Assembly (NCBI RefSeq): GCF_900113015.1
Contig: NZ_FONV01000003.1
Span: 496,001-560,000, forward strand
DNA from: Actinoplanes philippinensis
Lineage (GTDB): Bacteria; Actinomycetota; Actinomycetes; Mycobacteriales; Micromonosporaceae
DNA: 64,000 nt
Direction: 5' to 3'
Shown: piece by piece, positions 43,632 to 52,700 of the stretch
How positions within the stretch are numbered: the first letter of the stretch is position 1
Layout: every line of letters starts with the position of its first letter
The notes under the pieces: generated by a model
Told to the model about the DNA's origin: nothing
What the model saw: the letters and a program-made list of their open reading frames with translations, nothing else
The model's database searches: none
Translations under genes and position numbers: made by a program

Positions 43632-44405
43632 ATGCGCTTCGCCACCTGGAACGTCAACTCGGTCAAGGCCCGGCTGCCCCGGCTGCTCGACTGGCTGGCC
43701 GGCACCGCCCCCGACGTCGTGTGCCTGCAGGAGACCAAGGTCACCGCGGACGGCTTCCCGGAGCGGGAGGTCGCCGAGCTGGGGTATGCGACGGCGGCGT
43801 ACGGCCAGGGCCGCTGGAACGGGGTCGCCCTGCTCTCCCGGATCGGCCTCGACGACGTGCGCCGCGGGTTCGCCGGCGAGCCCGGATACCCCGACCCGGA
43901 GGCGCGGGCGATCAGCGCCCGGTGCGGCGGGATCCGGTTCATGTCGGTGTACGTGCCGAACGGGCGCACCCCCGACGACCCGCACTACACGTACAAGCTG
44001 CAGTGGCTGGCCGCCCTCCGCGACGCCCTGGTCCCCGATCTGAAGGCCGGCCCGCTGGTGGTGGCCGGCGACTACAACGTCGCGCCCACCGACGCCGACG
44101 TGTGGGACGTCACTCTCTTCGCCGCGTCCACCCACGTGACGCCGCCGGAACGGGCCGCGCTCGCCGCGATCCGGGACATCGGGCTGGCCGACATCCCGGC
44201 CCGGCCGCTCAAGGGCGACCACCCGTTCACGTACTGGGACTATCGTGCCGGCATGTTCCATCAGAACAAGGGCATGCGGATCGATCTGGTGTACGGCAGC
44301 GCCGACGTCACCGGGCGGGTGTCCGACGCCTACGTGGACCGCGAGGCCCGCAAGGGCAAAGGGCCCTCCGACCACGCCCCGATCGTGGTCGACCTGACCG
44401 ATTGA
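43632..44405 (+). CDS. xthA: Exodeoxyribonuclease III / AP endonuclease
   Basis: 257 residues. Catalytic features of the EEP fold: FATWNVNSVKARL (Asn), CLQETKV (metal Glu), GRWNGVALLSR, GDYNVAPTDADVWD (Asp/Asn), FTYWDYR and GPSDHAPI (His). It repairs abasic sites and 3'-blocked ends in DNA. Confidence 0.95.
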   Translation: MRFATWNVNSVKARLPRLLDWLAGTAPDVVCLQETKVTADGFPEREVAELGYATAAYGQGRWNGVALLSRIGLDDVRRGFAGEPGYPDPEARAISARCGGIRFMSVYVPNGRTPDDPHYTYKLQWLAALRDALVPDLKAGPLVVAGDYNVAPTDADVWDVTLFAASTHVTPPERAALAAIRDIGLADIPARPLKGDHPFTYWDYRAGMFHQNKGMRIDLVYGSADVTGRVSDAYVDREARKGKGPSDHAPIVVDLTD

Positions 44406-44469
44406 CAACGAAGGCACGTAGGCTGGGGTCGATTCCGGTTGGTCCGGCGAAGTGGGGAGGGAGGCGCGG

Positions 44470-46122
44470 ATGACAGCACCGACACCGGCGGTCGTTCCGG
44501 CGCCCGCGCTCCTCACCGCCGTCTTCGAGGCCGCCTCCGAGGCGATGGTGCTGTGCGCCACGGCCGGTGACGTGGTGGTGATGGCCAATCAGGCGGCCCG
44601 CCGTCTGCTGACCGGCGCGCGCCCCGGCCGCCGCGTGGCCGCCCCGCTGCCCGCCGACGGCGCCGACTCGTTCCAGGCCGAGCACGAGGGCCGCCAGCTG
44701 TATGGGATGCGCCGCTCCGTCGACGACCAGCACTACGCGTGGTTCCTGCGGGACCGTACCGAGTCCGCCGCCCTGGAGGTGGAGCGTTCCCGGACCGCGT
44801 TCCTGGCCGAGGCGGGCCGCCGGCTGTCCGCGTCCCTGCACGTCCGCCGGACCGTCCGGACCACCGTCGAGCTGGCCGCCGCCCACCTGGCCGACGCCGC
44901 GATCGTGGTGCTGCCGCCGAGCCGGCGCCAGAGCGACTGGACCAGGCTGCTGCCCGGCCTGCCGGTCGAGGAGGGCACTCTCCGCGAGCCGCAGCTCGGC
45001 GAGGTGCCCGGCCTGGTCGAGGCGCTCGGCGGCTTCCCGCCGATCCCGAGCCGCTGGCTCGACCCGGCGCAGGCGCCCGCCTGGCTGGTTCCGGCCGGCT
45101 TCGGGCCGGTCGGCGCGCTGCTGGTGACGCCGCTGCCCGGCAACGCCGAGCCGGCCGGGGCGCTGATCCTGGCCCGCTGCGGCGCGGGCGCCGCGTTCAC
45201 CGGCGAGGACGAGGCGCTGGCCCGGGTGTTCGCGGCCCGCGCCGGCGCGGCGATCGCGGCCGCCGTGCTCTACCGCGAGCAGGTCGACACCGCCGCCGTG
45301 CTGCAGGCCGACCTGCTGCCGCCGGAGCTGCCGCAGCCCGACGGCTTCGAGCTGTCCGGCTCCTACCAGGCCGCCGGTGACACCATGCGCGTCGGCGGCG
45401 ACTTCTACGACGTGTTCGGCCCGGCCACCGCCGGCGGCGACACGATGATCGCCCTCGGCGACGTCTGCGGCACCGGCCCCGAGGCGGCCGTCCTCACCGG
45501 CAAGGTCCGCCAGACGCTGCGGGCGCTGGGCCTGGTGCAGAGCGAGCCGGCCGCCATGCTGACCGTGCTGAACGAGGCGTTGCTGCAGTCCGCCCGTCAG
45601 CCCCGGTTCGTGACCATGGTGGTCGGCTCGGTCCGGCGTGCCGATCACGGCCGGGTCCGGCTCGAGCTGGCCAGCGGCGGCCACCCCGCCCCGCTGGTGC
45701 TGCGCGCCGACGGCACCGTCGAGGAGGTCCCGACCAGCGGCACCCTGATCGGTGTCCTGCCCCGTACGGTGGTGCGGCCGGCCACCGTCGAGCTCGCGCC
45801 CGGCGAGCTTTGCCTGCTCTACAGCGACGGCCTCACCGAGGCGCGCGGCGGCCCGTCCGGCACCGAGCAGTTCGGCGAGGACCGGCTGCACCACGCGCTC
45901 GCCGAGTGCCGCGGCATGCCCGGCGCCGCCACCGTCGACCGGCTCCGCCAGCTGGTCGCCGACTGGGTCCGCGGCGGCGGCTCCGACGACATCGCGATGC
46001 TGGCGGTCCGTGCCCCGTCCCGTACCCCCCTGAGCCTGCGCGACGGCGGCGCCCCCACCCCGTCGCCGTATGTCGTCGCCGCCCGCCGCAGCGACCGCCG
46101 CCCCCGGACCACGCGCCCATGA
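44470..46122 (+). CDS. PP2C/SpoIIE-type serine phosphatase with sensor domains
   Basis: 550 residues from ATG at 44470, preceded by GGGAGGGAGG; an upstream ATG at 44452 overlaps that site. Residues ~5-105 are PAS-like, ~120-285 GAF-like (ending RAGAAIAAAVLYREQ). The C-terminal SpoIIE domain (~295-515) has all metal motifs: VGGDFYDVF, LGDVCGTGPEAA, LYSDGLTEAR and GGSDDIAML. Such phosphatases dephosphorylate STAS antagonists to free sigma factors. It is followed after 49 bp by the B12-binding protein gene, suggesting a shared signalling role. Confidence 0.92.
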   Translation: MTAPTPAVVPAPALLTAVFEAASEAMVLCATAGDVVVMANQAARRLLTGARPGRRVAAPLPADGADSFQAEHEGRQLYGMRRSVDDQHYAWFLRDRTESAALEVERSRTAFLAEAGRRLSASLHVRRTVRTTVELAAAHLADAAIVVLPPSRRQSDWTRLLPGLPVEEGTLREPQLGEVPGLVEALGGFPPIPSRWLDPAQAPAWLVPAGFGPVGALLVTPLPGNAEPAGALILARCGAGAAFTGEDEALARVFAARAGAAIAAAVLYREQVDTAAVLQADLLPPELPQPDGFELSGSYQAAGDTMRVGGDFYDVFGPATAGGDTMIALGDVCGTGPEAAVLTGKVRQTLRALGLVQSEPAAMLTVLNEALLQSARQPRFVTMVVGSVRRADHGRVRLELASGGHPAPLVLRADGTVEEVPTSGTLIGVLPRTVVRPATVELAPGELCLLYSDGLTEARGGPSGTEQFGEDRLHHALAECRGMPGAATVDRLRQLVADWVRGGGSDDIAMLAVRAPSRTPLSLRDGGAPTPSPYVVAARRSDRRPRTTRP

Positions 46123-46171
46123 CCACCGTTCACCCACGCGCCCACGGCCTTCCCACCGCCGGAGGGCGGTC

Positions 46172-47224
46172 ATGACCACCGCCGCCGGGACGCTCACGCC
46201 GATCACCCCGCGCATCGCCGACGCCTACCTCCATCTGGTCGCCGACGGTGACGAGATCGGCGCCACCGAGCTGGTCAGCGCCCTCCTCGCCGACGGCGTC
46301 CCCGCCCAGCGGATCATCGTCGACCTGATCGGCGGCGCCCAGCGGCGCGTCGGCGAGCTCTGGGCCGCCAACCGGTGGTCGGTCGCCCGCGAGCACGCCG
46401 CCACCGCCGTCGGCGAGCGCGCCCTGGCCGCCGTCGCCGCCCGCACCACCGTCCACGCCACCCGCGGCCGGATAGCCCTGGCCTGCGTCGACGGCGAATG
46501 GCACGGCCTGCCCGCCCGCATGCTCGCCGAGTTGCTGCGCCTCGACGGCTGGCGGGTCGACTTCCTCGGCGCCAGCGTCCCCGGCCGACACCTGATCGTC
46601 CACCTGCACCAGACCGGCCCCGACGCGGTGGCGCTGAGCTGTATGCTCCCCACCCGCCTCCCCCGGGCGCACGCCGCGATCACCGCCTGCCGCGCGGCCG
46701 GCCTCCCGGTGATCGCCGGCGGCCCCGGGTTCGGCCCCGGCGGCCGCTACGCCGAACGCCTCGGCGCCCAGGCCTGGGCCGCCACCGGCGAGGAGGCCGT
46801 GATCCGCCTCGCCACCGACTGGCCACCCCGCAACGTCACCGACCTGCCCCTCCCCGAGGACGAGGCCTTCCTCGGCGACGAGGAGTACACCCACCTGGCC
46901 CGGTGCCGCCCCCAGCTGATCGCGACCGCCATGGCCCGCCTGGCCACCGTCTACCCACCCGCCGGCGACTACGACGCGGCCCAGACCGAGTCCACCAGCG
47001 AGGACATGGGCCACATCGCCGACTTCCTGGCCGCCGCCCTCTACGTCGGCGAACCCGACATCTTCCTCGACTTCGTCACCTGGACCACCACGGTCCTCAG
47101 CTCCCGAGGCGTCCCCTCGACGGCCCTGCGCCAGGGCCTCATCCTGATCCGCGACCAACTGGTCGACTTCCCCGCGGCCACCGCGATGCTCAACGCGGCA
47201 GTGCGCTCCCTCCCCGGAAACTGA
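46172..47224 (+). CDS. Cobalamin-binding (photoreceptor-like) protein without DNA-binding domain
   Basis: 350 residues from ATG at 46172, GGAGG upstream. Residues ~10-90 form the four-helix cap; it contains W64-x9-E74-H75, the Wx9EH signature of CarH-type adenosylcobalamin photoreceptors. The Rossmann-like B12 domain (~97-215) has EWHGLP (His111 as likely cobalt ligand in an ExHxx context), a SCMLPT strand and VIAGGPGFGPGG. Unlike CarH/LitR there is no N-terminal MerR helix-turn-helix. Instead a ~130-residue helical C-terminal domain follows (LARCRPQLIATAMARL..., EDMGHIADFLAAALYVGEP), reminiscent of RsbR-type sensor modules. Light or B12 control of the upstream phosphatase is inferred. Confidence 0.82.
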   Translation: MTTAAGTLTPITPRIADAYLHLVADGDEIGATELVSALLADGVPAQRIIVDLIGGAQRRVGELWAANRWSVAREHAATAVGERALAAVAARTTVHATRGRIALACVDGEWHGLPARMLAELLRLDGWRVDFLGASVPGRHLIVHLHQTGPDAVALSCMLPTRLPRAHAAITACRAAGLPVIAGGPGFGPGGRYAERLGAQAWAATGEEAVIRLATDWPPRNVTDLPLPEDEAFLGDEEYTHLARCRPQLIATAMARLATVYPPAGDYDAAQTESTSEDMGHIADFLAAALYVGEPDIFLDFVTWTTTVLSSRGVPSTALRQGLILIRDQLVDFPAATAMLNAAVRSLPGN

Positions 47225-47228
47225 ACCC

Positions 47229-47384
47229 GGCAGAGGTACGCTCCGCCCCTCCCCAACCGCACCCATCTCCTCCCCGGGCTACGCCGCGACGCCCGCCCGT
47301 CGTCCCGGCCCCAGCGCGCCCGCCGGGCTTATGCGCCCCAATCGGCCCAAAATCTCAGGTTCCACTCGTAACAGCGCTGGCGCC
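47229..47384 (+). repeat. Dispersed intergenic repeat, copy A
   Basis: Shares with 59502-59640, in the same order, GCAGAGGTACG, AACCGCACC, CCGCGACG, GCGCCCGCCGGGC and AACAG-CGTGG-like blocks. Spacings are 27, 28 and 32 bp here against 26, 28 and 31 there. Both copies begin a few bases after a plus-strand stop codon. Confidence 0.65.
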
Positions 47385-47673
47385 GACGGCCCACCCCGGC
47401 CAGGCCCCAGGGCGGCACCAAATCACCCGAAACAGCGCTGGCCGCTGGCCGCCCACCCCGGCCAGACCCCAGCGCGGCATGAAACCGGCGCTGCAACAGC
47501 ACCGACGCCGGGCCGGGAGATCGGGCGCCTGATCGGTGGGGTGGCGGATCCGCCGGAGACGTTCGGTGGACCGGGAAACGGGGACGGATGCGGCGAGGCG
47601 GGGCGGGGGCGAGTGGTGGGTGGGGCTACGCCCGTGGGGCGCGCTTCGGTCGGGACGACGGGCGGGCGTCGCG
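47285..47673. repeat. Perfect 23-bp inverted repeat pair, 343 bp apart
   Basis: The 23 bases at 47285-47307 (starting CGCGACGCCCGCCCGTCGTC) recur as exact reverse complement at 47651-47673. Weaker complementarity continues on both sides over ~70 bp (e.g. CCCGGGCTACG against CCCGAACTACA), so the ends resemble terminal inverted repeats of a ~410-bp non-coding element. Confidence 0.75.
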
Positions 47674-48093
47674 TTGTAGTTCGGGCGGTGGTGGCTGCGG
47701 TTGGGGACGGGGGCGAGCGTACGAATAAATGGGTGGCGGCCGTGTGGGGGCCGGATTACCGTGAGCGTCATGCTGTGATGCCTTCCCGACCGCCGCCTGT
47801 CGCCCGCCGCACCCCGTGCCGGGCCGGGCCGCGTTGTTCTCCGCATGCCGATTCGGCCGGAGTGGGATGGTTGTGCGTTCTCCCCTTCCGGCTGTGGCAC
47901 GTCCGGAGCTGTGTCCGGACCTACGGCTGATTCACCTGCCGCCCGCCTGCCGCCTGTGGCCGGGCGCGGCGGATGTCGTCCACCCGGGCGGCTCGAAGGG
48001 TTCGCCGTCGCTGAAGTGTGCATCAACACCGACCGCGCCGTTGACGGCCGGTCGCTTCCCGCTCCCGTGCGGGAGCCTCAAGGAGGTCGCCTT

Positions 48094-48336
48094 ATGCCTG
48101 CCAAACCGTTTTCCGTGCACCTGAACCTCGACGAGATCGCGCAGCAGGACATCGCCGCGGCGTTGCGTCCGGTCACCGGTTCCGGTGGTGGGGACGATCA
48201 GCCGGGCGGTCCGGCCGCCGCCCACCACGGGGCGCGGGATGTCCGCCAGGCCGCCCGCGACCGTTCGGGCCGTGATCGCGCCGACCGGGCCGGCAACGCG
48301 TCCGGTGGCCGCTCCTACGCGTTCCGCCGCAGCTAG
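48094..48336 (+). CDS. Small hydrophilic protein with strong ribosome-binding site
   Basis: 80 residues from ATG at 48094, preceded by AAGGAGG with ideal spacing. The N-terminal 30 residues (FSVHLNLDEIAQQDIAAAL) look like an amphipathic helix; the remainder is Gly/Arg/Asp-rich (RQAARDRSGRDRADRAG) and ends YAFRRS. There are no Cys residues, signal peptide or transmembrane segment. The leader-then-tail layout is like some RiPP precursors, but no modifying enzyme lies nearby, so it remains hypothetical. It ends 75 bp before a long hairpin. Confidence 0.6.
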   Translation: MPAKPFSVHLNLDEIAQQDIAAALRPVTGSGGGDDQPGGPAAAHHGARDVRQAARDRSGRDRADRAGNASGGRSYAFRRS

Positions 48337-48411
48337 GCCGCGAAAACACAGAGCAACCTCGCATGGCCCGCCAGGAAGGGGGCCGTGGCGGCGCACGGCC
48401 GCAGATGACGA

Positions 48412-48449
48412 CGATGCCCGGCACCGCGGGAATGCGGTGCCGGGCATCG
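48412..48449. terminator. Strong bidirectional terminator
   Basis: A perfect 16-bp stem CGATGCCCGGCACCGC / GCGGTGCCGGGCATCG with loop GGGAAT, between the convergent genes at 48094 (+) and 48462 (-). Confidence 0.9.
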
Positions 48450-48461
48450 GCGTCGTGGCGG

Positions 48462-49211
48462 TCAGCCCAACTGGACGTAGATGTCGTCGATCTGGCCGTG
48501 GTACATGTCGCTGTCCTTGGCGAAGTTCGGACCGCCGATGCGCAGCGGCATCGCGTTGTCGACGGCGACGGTCTCCGGGACTGCGGTCCGGCCGCCGGCG
48601 GTGCCGTCGACGGAGATGGCGAGGGTGCCGCCGGCGCGTTCGCAGACGATGCGGTGCCAGTTGCCGTCGGCGACCGAACCGGCGGACAGGACGGAGAACT
48701 TCTGGCCGGTGGTACGGGCGACGAGCACGCACTGGGCGCGCCCGCTACGGCCGGTGACCTGCATCTTCCACTGGCTCTGGGCGTCGGCGACGCCCTTCTG
48801 CATGACGTTGGCGTTGCCGTTGAGCTGGCCGGTGGTCAGCCGTACGCTGGCCGCCCATTTGAAGTTGCGGGTGCCCGGGTCGAGGTCGGCGTCGTCGGGC
48901 GCCTCGAGCAGGGCCTTGCCGCAGGTGGCCGCGTCGGCGGCGCAGATGCCGGGGAAGGCGGCGAACCGGTTGGTGCCTTCGCTGTTGATGGCGACCTGCC
49001 CGTTGGCGGAGCCGCGAATGGTGAGGGCGGCTCCGCGCCCGGAGAGGTCGGAGATCTTGCCGGCGTTGGCGCCGCCGTCGAAGTTGTAGCGGGCGACGAT
49101 GGCCGGGCCGGCCGGGTCGTCTTCGGCAGGGTCGCCGGCCGCCAGCGCGGGAGAGCTGAACAGGGGCAGTGCGAGCAGTGCGGTCAGGGCCGAGAGCCTG
49201 AGGATCTTCAT
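48462..49211 (-). CDS. Secreted LamG/concanavalin-like domain protein
   Basis: 249 residues. A signal peptide (MKILRLSALTALLALPLFSSPALA) precedes a single jelly-roll domain (~38-248): VARYNFDGGANAGKISDLSGRG, FKWAASVRLTTGQ, NVMQKG, WHRIVCERAGGTLAISVDG and LRIGG. The C(92)-C(98)-type Cys pair in FPGICAADAATCG could form a disulphide. Probably a carbohydrate- or surface-binding extracellular protein; ligand unknown. Confidence 0.88.
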   Translation of the reverse strand: MKILRLSALTALLALPLFSSPALAAGDPAEDDPAGPAIVARYNFDGGANAGKISDLSGRGAALTIRGSANGQVAINSEGTNRFAAFPGICAADAATCGKALLEAPDDADLDPGTRNFKWAASVRLTTGQLNGNANVMQKGVADAQSQWKMQVTGRSGRAQCVLVARTTGQKFSVLSAGSVADGNWHRIVCERAGGTLAISVDGTAGGRTAVPETVAVDNAMPLRIGGPNFAKDSDMYHGQIDDIYVQLG

Positions 49212-49276
49212 GGAAACAAGATGGACTATTGGGCGGTTTCGTGCACTATTCGCCCGAAAATGTAGATCTAACGGGG

Positions 49277-49651
49277 TCAGAGAAGTCCCTCGGACTCCGC
49301 GATGAGGCAGACCGCGGCCAGGCGCAGCAGCGGGAAACCGGCGGCCAGCCAGTCGGCGCCGGACATCGGGGCGAAGCCGGGGTCCGGCAGCGGACGGCCG
49401 ATCCGGACGGCGCCGGCGGCGAGCGACCGGGCGTAGGCGGCGAGGCCCTCGGCGTCGAGGGAACGACCGGCGTCGCGGAGCGCGTCCCGGACCGCGGCGG
49501 CGTGCTGGTCGAGGCGGGCGAGCAGGGCGGGCTCGGCGAACGCGGCGGTGAGGCCGTCGACGCCGACCCGGGCCATCATCTCGTCGAGGTAGGCGCCGGC
49601 CGGACGGGCGGTGGCGACAGCGGCGGCGAAGGTGAGGCTCTCGTTCGTCAT
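49277..49651 (-). CDS. Small helical hypothetical protein
   Basis: 124 residues, mainly helical (ARPAGAYLDEMMARVGVDGLTAAFAEPALLARLDQHAAAVRDAL). The pattern recalls the DUF6401 group of Micromonosporaceae, but this is memory of a pattern, not a search. No catalytic motif, signal peptide or membrane segment. It is likely monocistronic, between the LamG gene and hrpA. Confidence 0.6.
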   Translation of the reverse strand: MTNESLTFAAAVATARPAGAYLDEMMARVGVDGLTAAFAEPALLARLDQHAAAVRDALRDAGRSLDAEGLAAYARSLAAGAVRIGRPLPDPGFAPMSGADWLAAGFPLLRLAAVCLIAESEGLL

Positions 49652-49732
49652 GCCGAGAAACCTAATGGGCGCCGTACGGCCACGACAGAGGCGTGACCGA
49701 ACGGCACCGAGGGTGCACCGAGTAGCAACCGA

Positions 49733-52700
49733 CTACAGCGGAAGAGCGTCCATGGCCTTGAATATGCGCTTGTCAGAGACGGTGTAGGCGGTCCCGAGAG
49801 CCTGTGCGAAGTAGTTGATCCGCAGCTCCTCGATCATCCAGCGGATCTCCCGCAATCCCTCCTCGGCGGGACCGTTCGCGGGTGCGGAGTTCCTCAGTTC
49901 GCGGTACTCCGCCTCGATCTCGTGAATCTGCGTGGTGAGCTGACGGTCGCGTCCGAGGCTGCCGCCGAGCCGGTCCAGCCGGTGCACGATGCCCTTGAGG
50001 TAGCGGGGCATCTGGTGCAACTGCCGCCACCCGGTCTCGGTCACGAACCCGGGATGGACCAGCCCCTTGAGCTGCTGCCGGATGTCGGCGAGGGCGGGCA
50101 GCATCGCCGGGTCCCGCAACGACTTGAGGCGCTGCTCGACGTCGTACGCCGTGGAGAGCACCGCCTGCACCTGGGTCACCACGTTGGCGACCGCGTCGAC
50201 CAGGTCCTGCCGCACGGTGTCCCGCAGCGACGCGAACTCGACCGACGACCACACCGGTCCACCGGCCTCGGCGACGAGCCGGTCCACGGCGGCGCCCGCG
50301 CAGTCGTCGAGCAGATCGGCGATCGACCGGTACGGGTTGGCCCGCGACAGCTCCAGCTTGGCCCGGTTGTCGAGCCGCCCCTGCAGGAACCGGGCGGCCG
50401 GCGGCAGGGTGAGCATCAGCAGTCTCCGGGTGCCGGCGGCCATCGCGACCCGCTGCGACGCCTCGTCCTCGAAGACCCGGATCGCCACGCTGTCGCCCTC
50501 GTCGACCAGGGCCGGCCACACGTTGACCTGGTAGCCGCCACGCACCTGGGCGACCCGCCGGGGCAGCGCCCCGAAGTCGTTGGCGGTGATGCCACGTCGT
50601 TCCAGGTTGCCGGCCGCCTTGGAGATGGTGGCCTGCACCTTGGGCGCCAGTTGCCGGCGCAGCACGTCGAGGTCGCGGCCCTCGCCGACGGTCTCGCCGG
50701 CCTCGTTGACGACCCGGAAGTTCATCCGCAGGTGGTCGGGCACCTGGTCGGGCCGCCACGCGTCGCGCGGGACCACGGTGCCGGTGAGCCGCCGCAGCTC
50801 GTTGCCGATGGCGTCGGGCAGCGACCCGCGCCGGGCCGGCACCCGGTCGAGGACGGCCTCGGCCCAGTCCGGCGCGGGCACGAAGCTGGTCCGCAGGTGT
50901 TTGGGCAGGGCCCGGATCAGCGCGATCACGACCTCCTTGCGGAAGCCGGGCACCGACCAGCCGAAGTCGTCGGCGTCGATCTTGTTGATCAGCTCGAGCG
51001 CGACGGTCGCGGTGACGCCGTCGTGCGGGGTGTTGGGCTCGAACGTGTACGACAGCGGCATCCGGACGCCGTTGCTGATCCACGCGTCCGGGAAGGCCTG
51101 CGGATCGACCGTGTCCCGGCCCGCGTTGACCAGGTCGTCACGGGTGAAGGTGAGCAGGTCCGGGTCGTCGTGGCGCGCCTTCTTCCACCAGCCGTCGAAA
51201 TGGCGCGCCGACACCACGTCCGCCGGTATCCGGGCGTCGTAGAGCGCATACACGGTCTCGTCGTCGACGGCGATGTCGCGGCGGCGGGCCCTGTTCTCGA
51301 TCTCGGTGATGCGGTCGAGGAGCCGTTTGTTCTCGGCGAAGAACTTGTGGTGGGTGTCCCAGTCGCCCTCGACGAGCGCGTGCCGGATGAACAGCTCCCG
51401 GGACGCCACCGGGTCGACCCGGCCGAATCCGATGCGCCGCCGCGGCACGATCGGCAGGCCGTAGAGCGTGACCTTCTCGAACGCCATCACGGCGCCCATC
51501 TTGCGGTCCCAGTGCGGTTCGCTGTAGCTGCTCTTGACCAGGTGCGGCGCGAGTTTCTCGGCCCATTCCGGCTCGATCCGCGCATTGACCCGGCCCCACA
51601 GCCGGCTGGTCTCGACGAGTTCGGCGGACATCACCCAGCGGGGCTGTTTCTTGAACAGCGCCGAGCCGGGGAAGATGGCGAACTTGGCGCCCCGCGCGCC
51701 GATGTACTCGCGTTTCTCCTGGTCCTTCAGGCCGATGTGGCTGAGCAGCCCGGAGAGCAGGGCGGTGTGCACCGGCTGCGGCGCGACACCGGCCTCCCAA
51801 TCCTCCTTCAGGGACAGATCGAGGGTACGGGCGACCTGCTTCAGCTGCGAGTAGATGTCCTGCCACTCCCGCACCCGCAGATAGTTCAGGAATTCGTTGC
51901 GGCACAGCCGGCGGAACTGGTTGCCGGACAGCTCCCGCTGTTTCTCCCGCAGGTAGCGCCACAGGTTGAGATAGCTGAAGAAGTCCGATTCCTTGTCGAC
52001 GAACCGGGCGTGTTTCTCGTCGGCCTGCTGCTGTTTCTCGGCCGGGCGCTCGCGCGGATCCTGGATCGACAGGGCGCCGGCGATCACCATCACCTCGGCC
52101 AGCACCTCCTGCCGGTCCGCCTCGATCACCATCCGGGCCAGCCGCGGGTCGACCGGGAGCTGGGCGAGCTGCCGACCCATCGGGGTGAGCTTGCGGTCCT
52201 CCAGCGCGCCGAGCTCCTCCAGCAGCTTGATGCCGTCGGTGATGTTGCGCCGGTCCGGCGGGTCGATGAACGGGAACTTCTGCAGATCACCGAGGCCCAG
52301 ATTGGTCATCTGGAGAATGACCGAGGCCAGGTTGGTACGCAGGATCTCCGGCTCGGTGAACTCCGGCCGCTGCTCGAAGTCCTCCTCGGAGTAGAGCCGG
52401 ATGCAGATGCCGTCGGACGTACGCCCGCATCGGCCCTTTCTCTGATTGGCGCTGGCCTGGGAGACCGGCTCGATCGGCAGCCGCTGCACCTTGAGCCGAT
52501 GGCTGTAGCGGCTGATCCGGGCGGTGCCGGGGTCGATCACGTATTTGATGCCGGGCACCGTCAGCGACGTCTCGGCGACGTTGGTGGCCAGCACGATCCG
52601 GCGCTCGCTGTGCCGCTCGAAGACCCGGTGCTGCTCGGCGGCGGAGAGCCGGCCGTAGAGCGGGACGATGTCGGTGTTGTAGAGGTTCTTCTTGGCGAGC

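Larger units (their letters stand above)
47225..48093. other. Repeat-bearing gap of ~870 bp
   Basis: No gene is supported. It carries one copy of a dispersed ~140-bp repeat (47229 onward), an inverted copy of part of it (~47618-47690), and two tandem copies (~62 bp) containing AACAGCGCTGG and CCCACCCCGGCCAG (47370-47495). The last 100 bp hold a short hairpin GCTCCCGTGCGGGAGC and the strong ribosome-binding site of the gene at 48094. Confidence 0.65.

Noticed and set aside
47331..47930. Plus-strand 199-codon frame in the repeat-bearing gap
   Set aside because: Runs through inverted and direct repeats, has no ribosome-binding site and no protein-like pattern.
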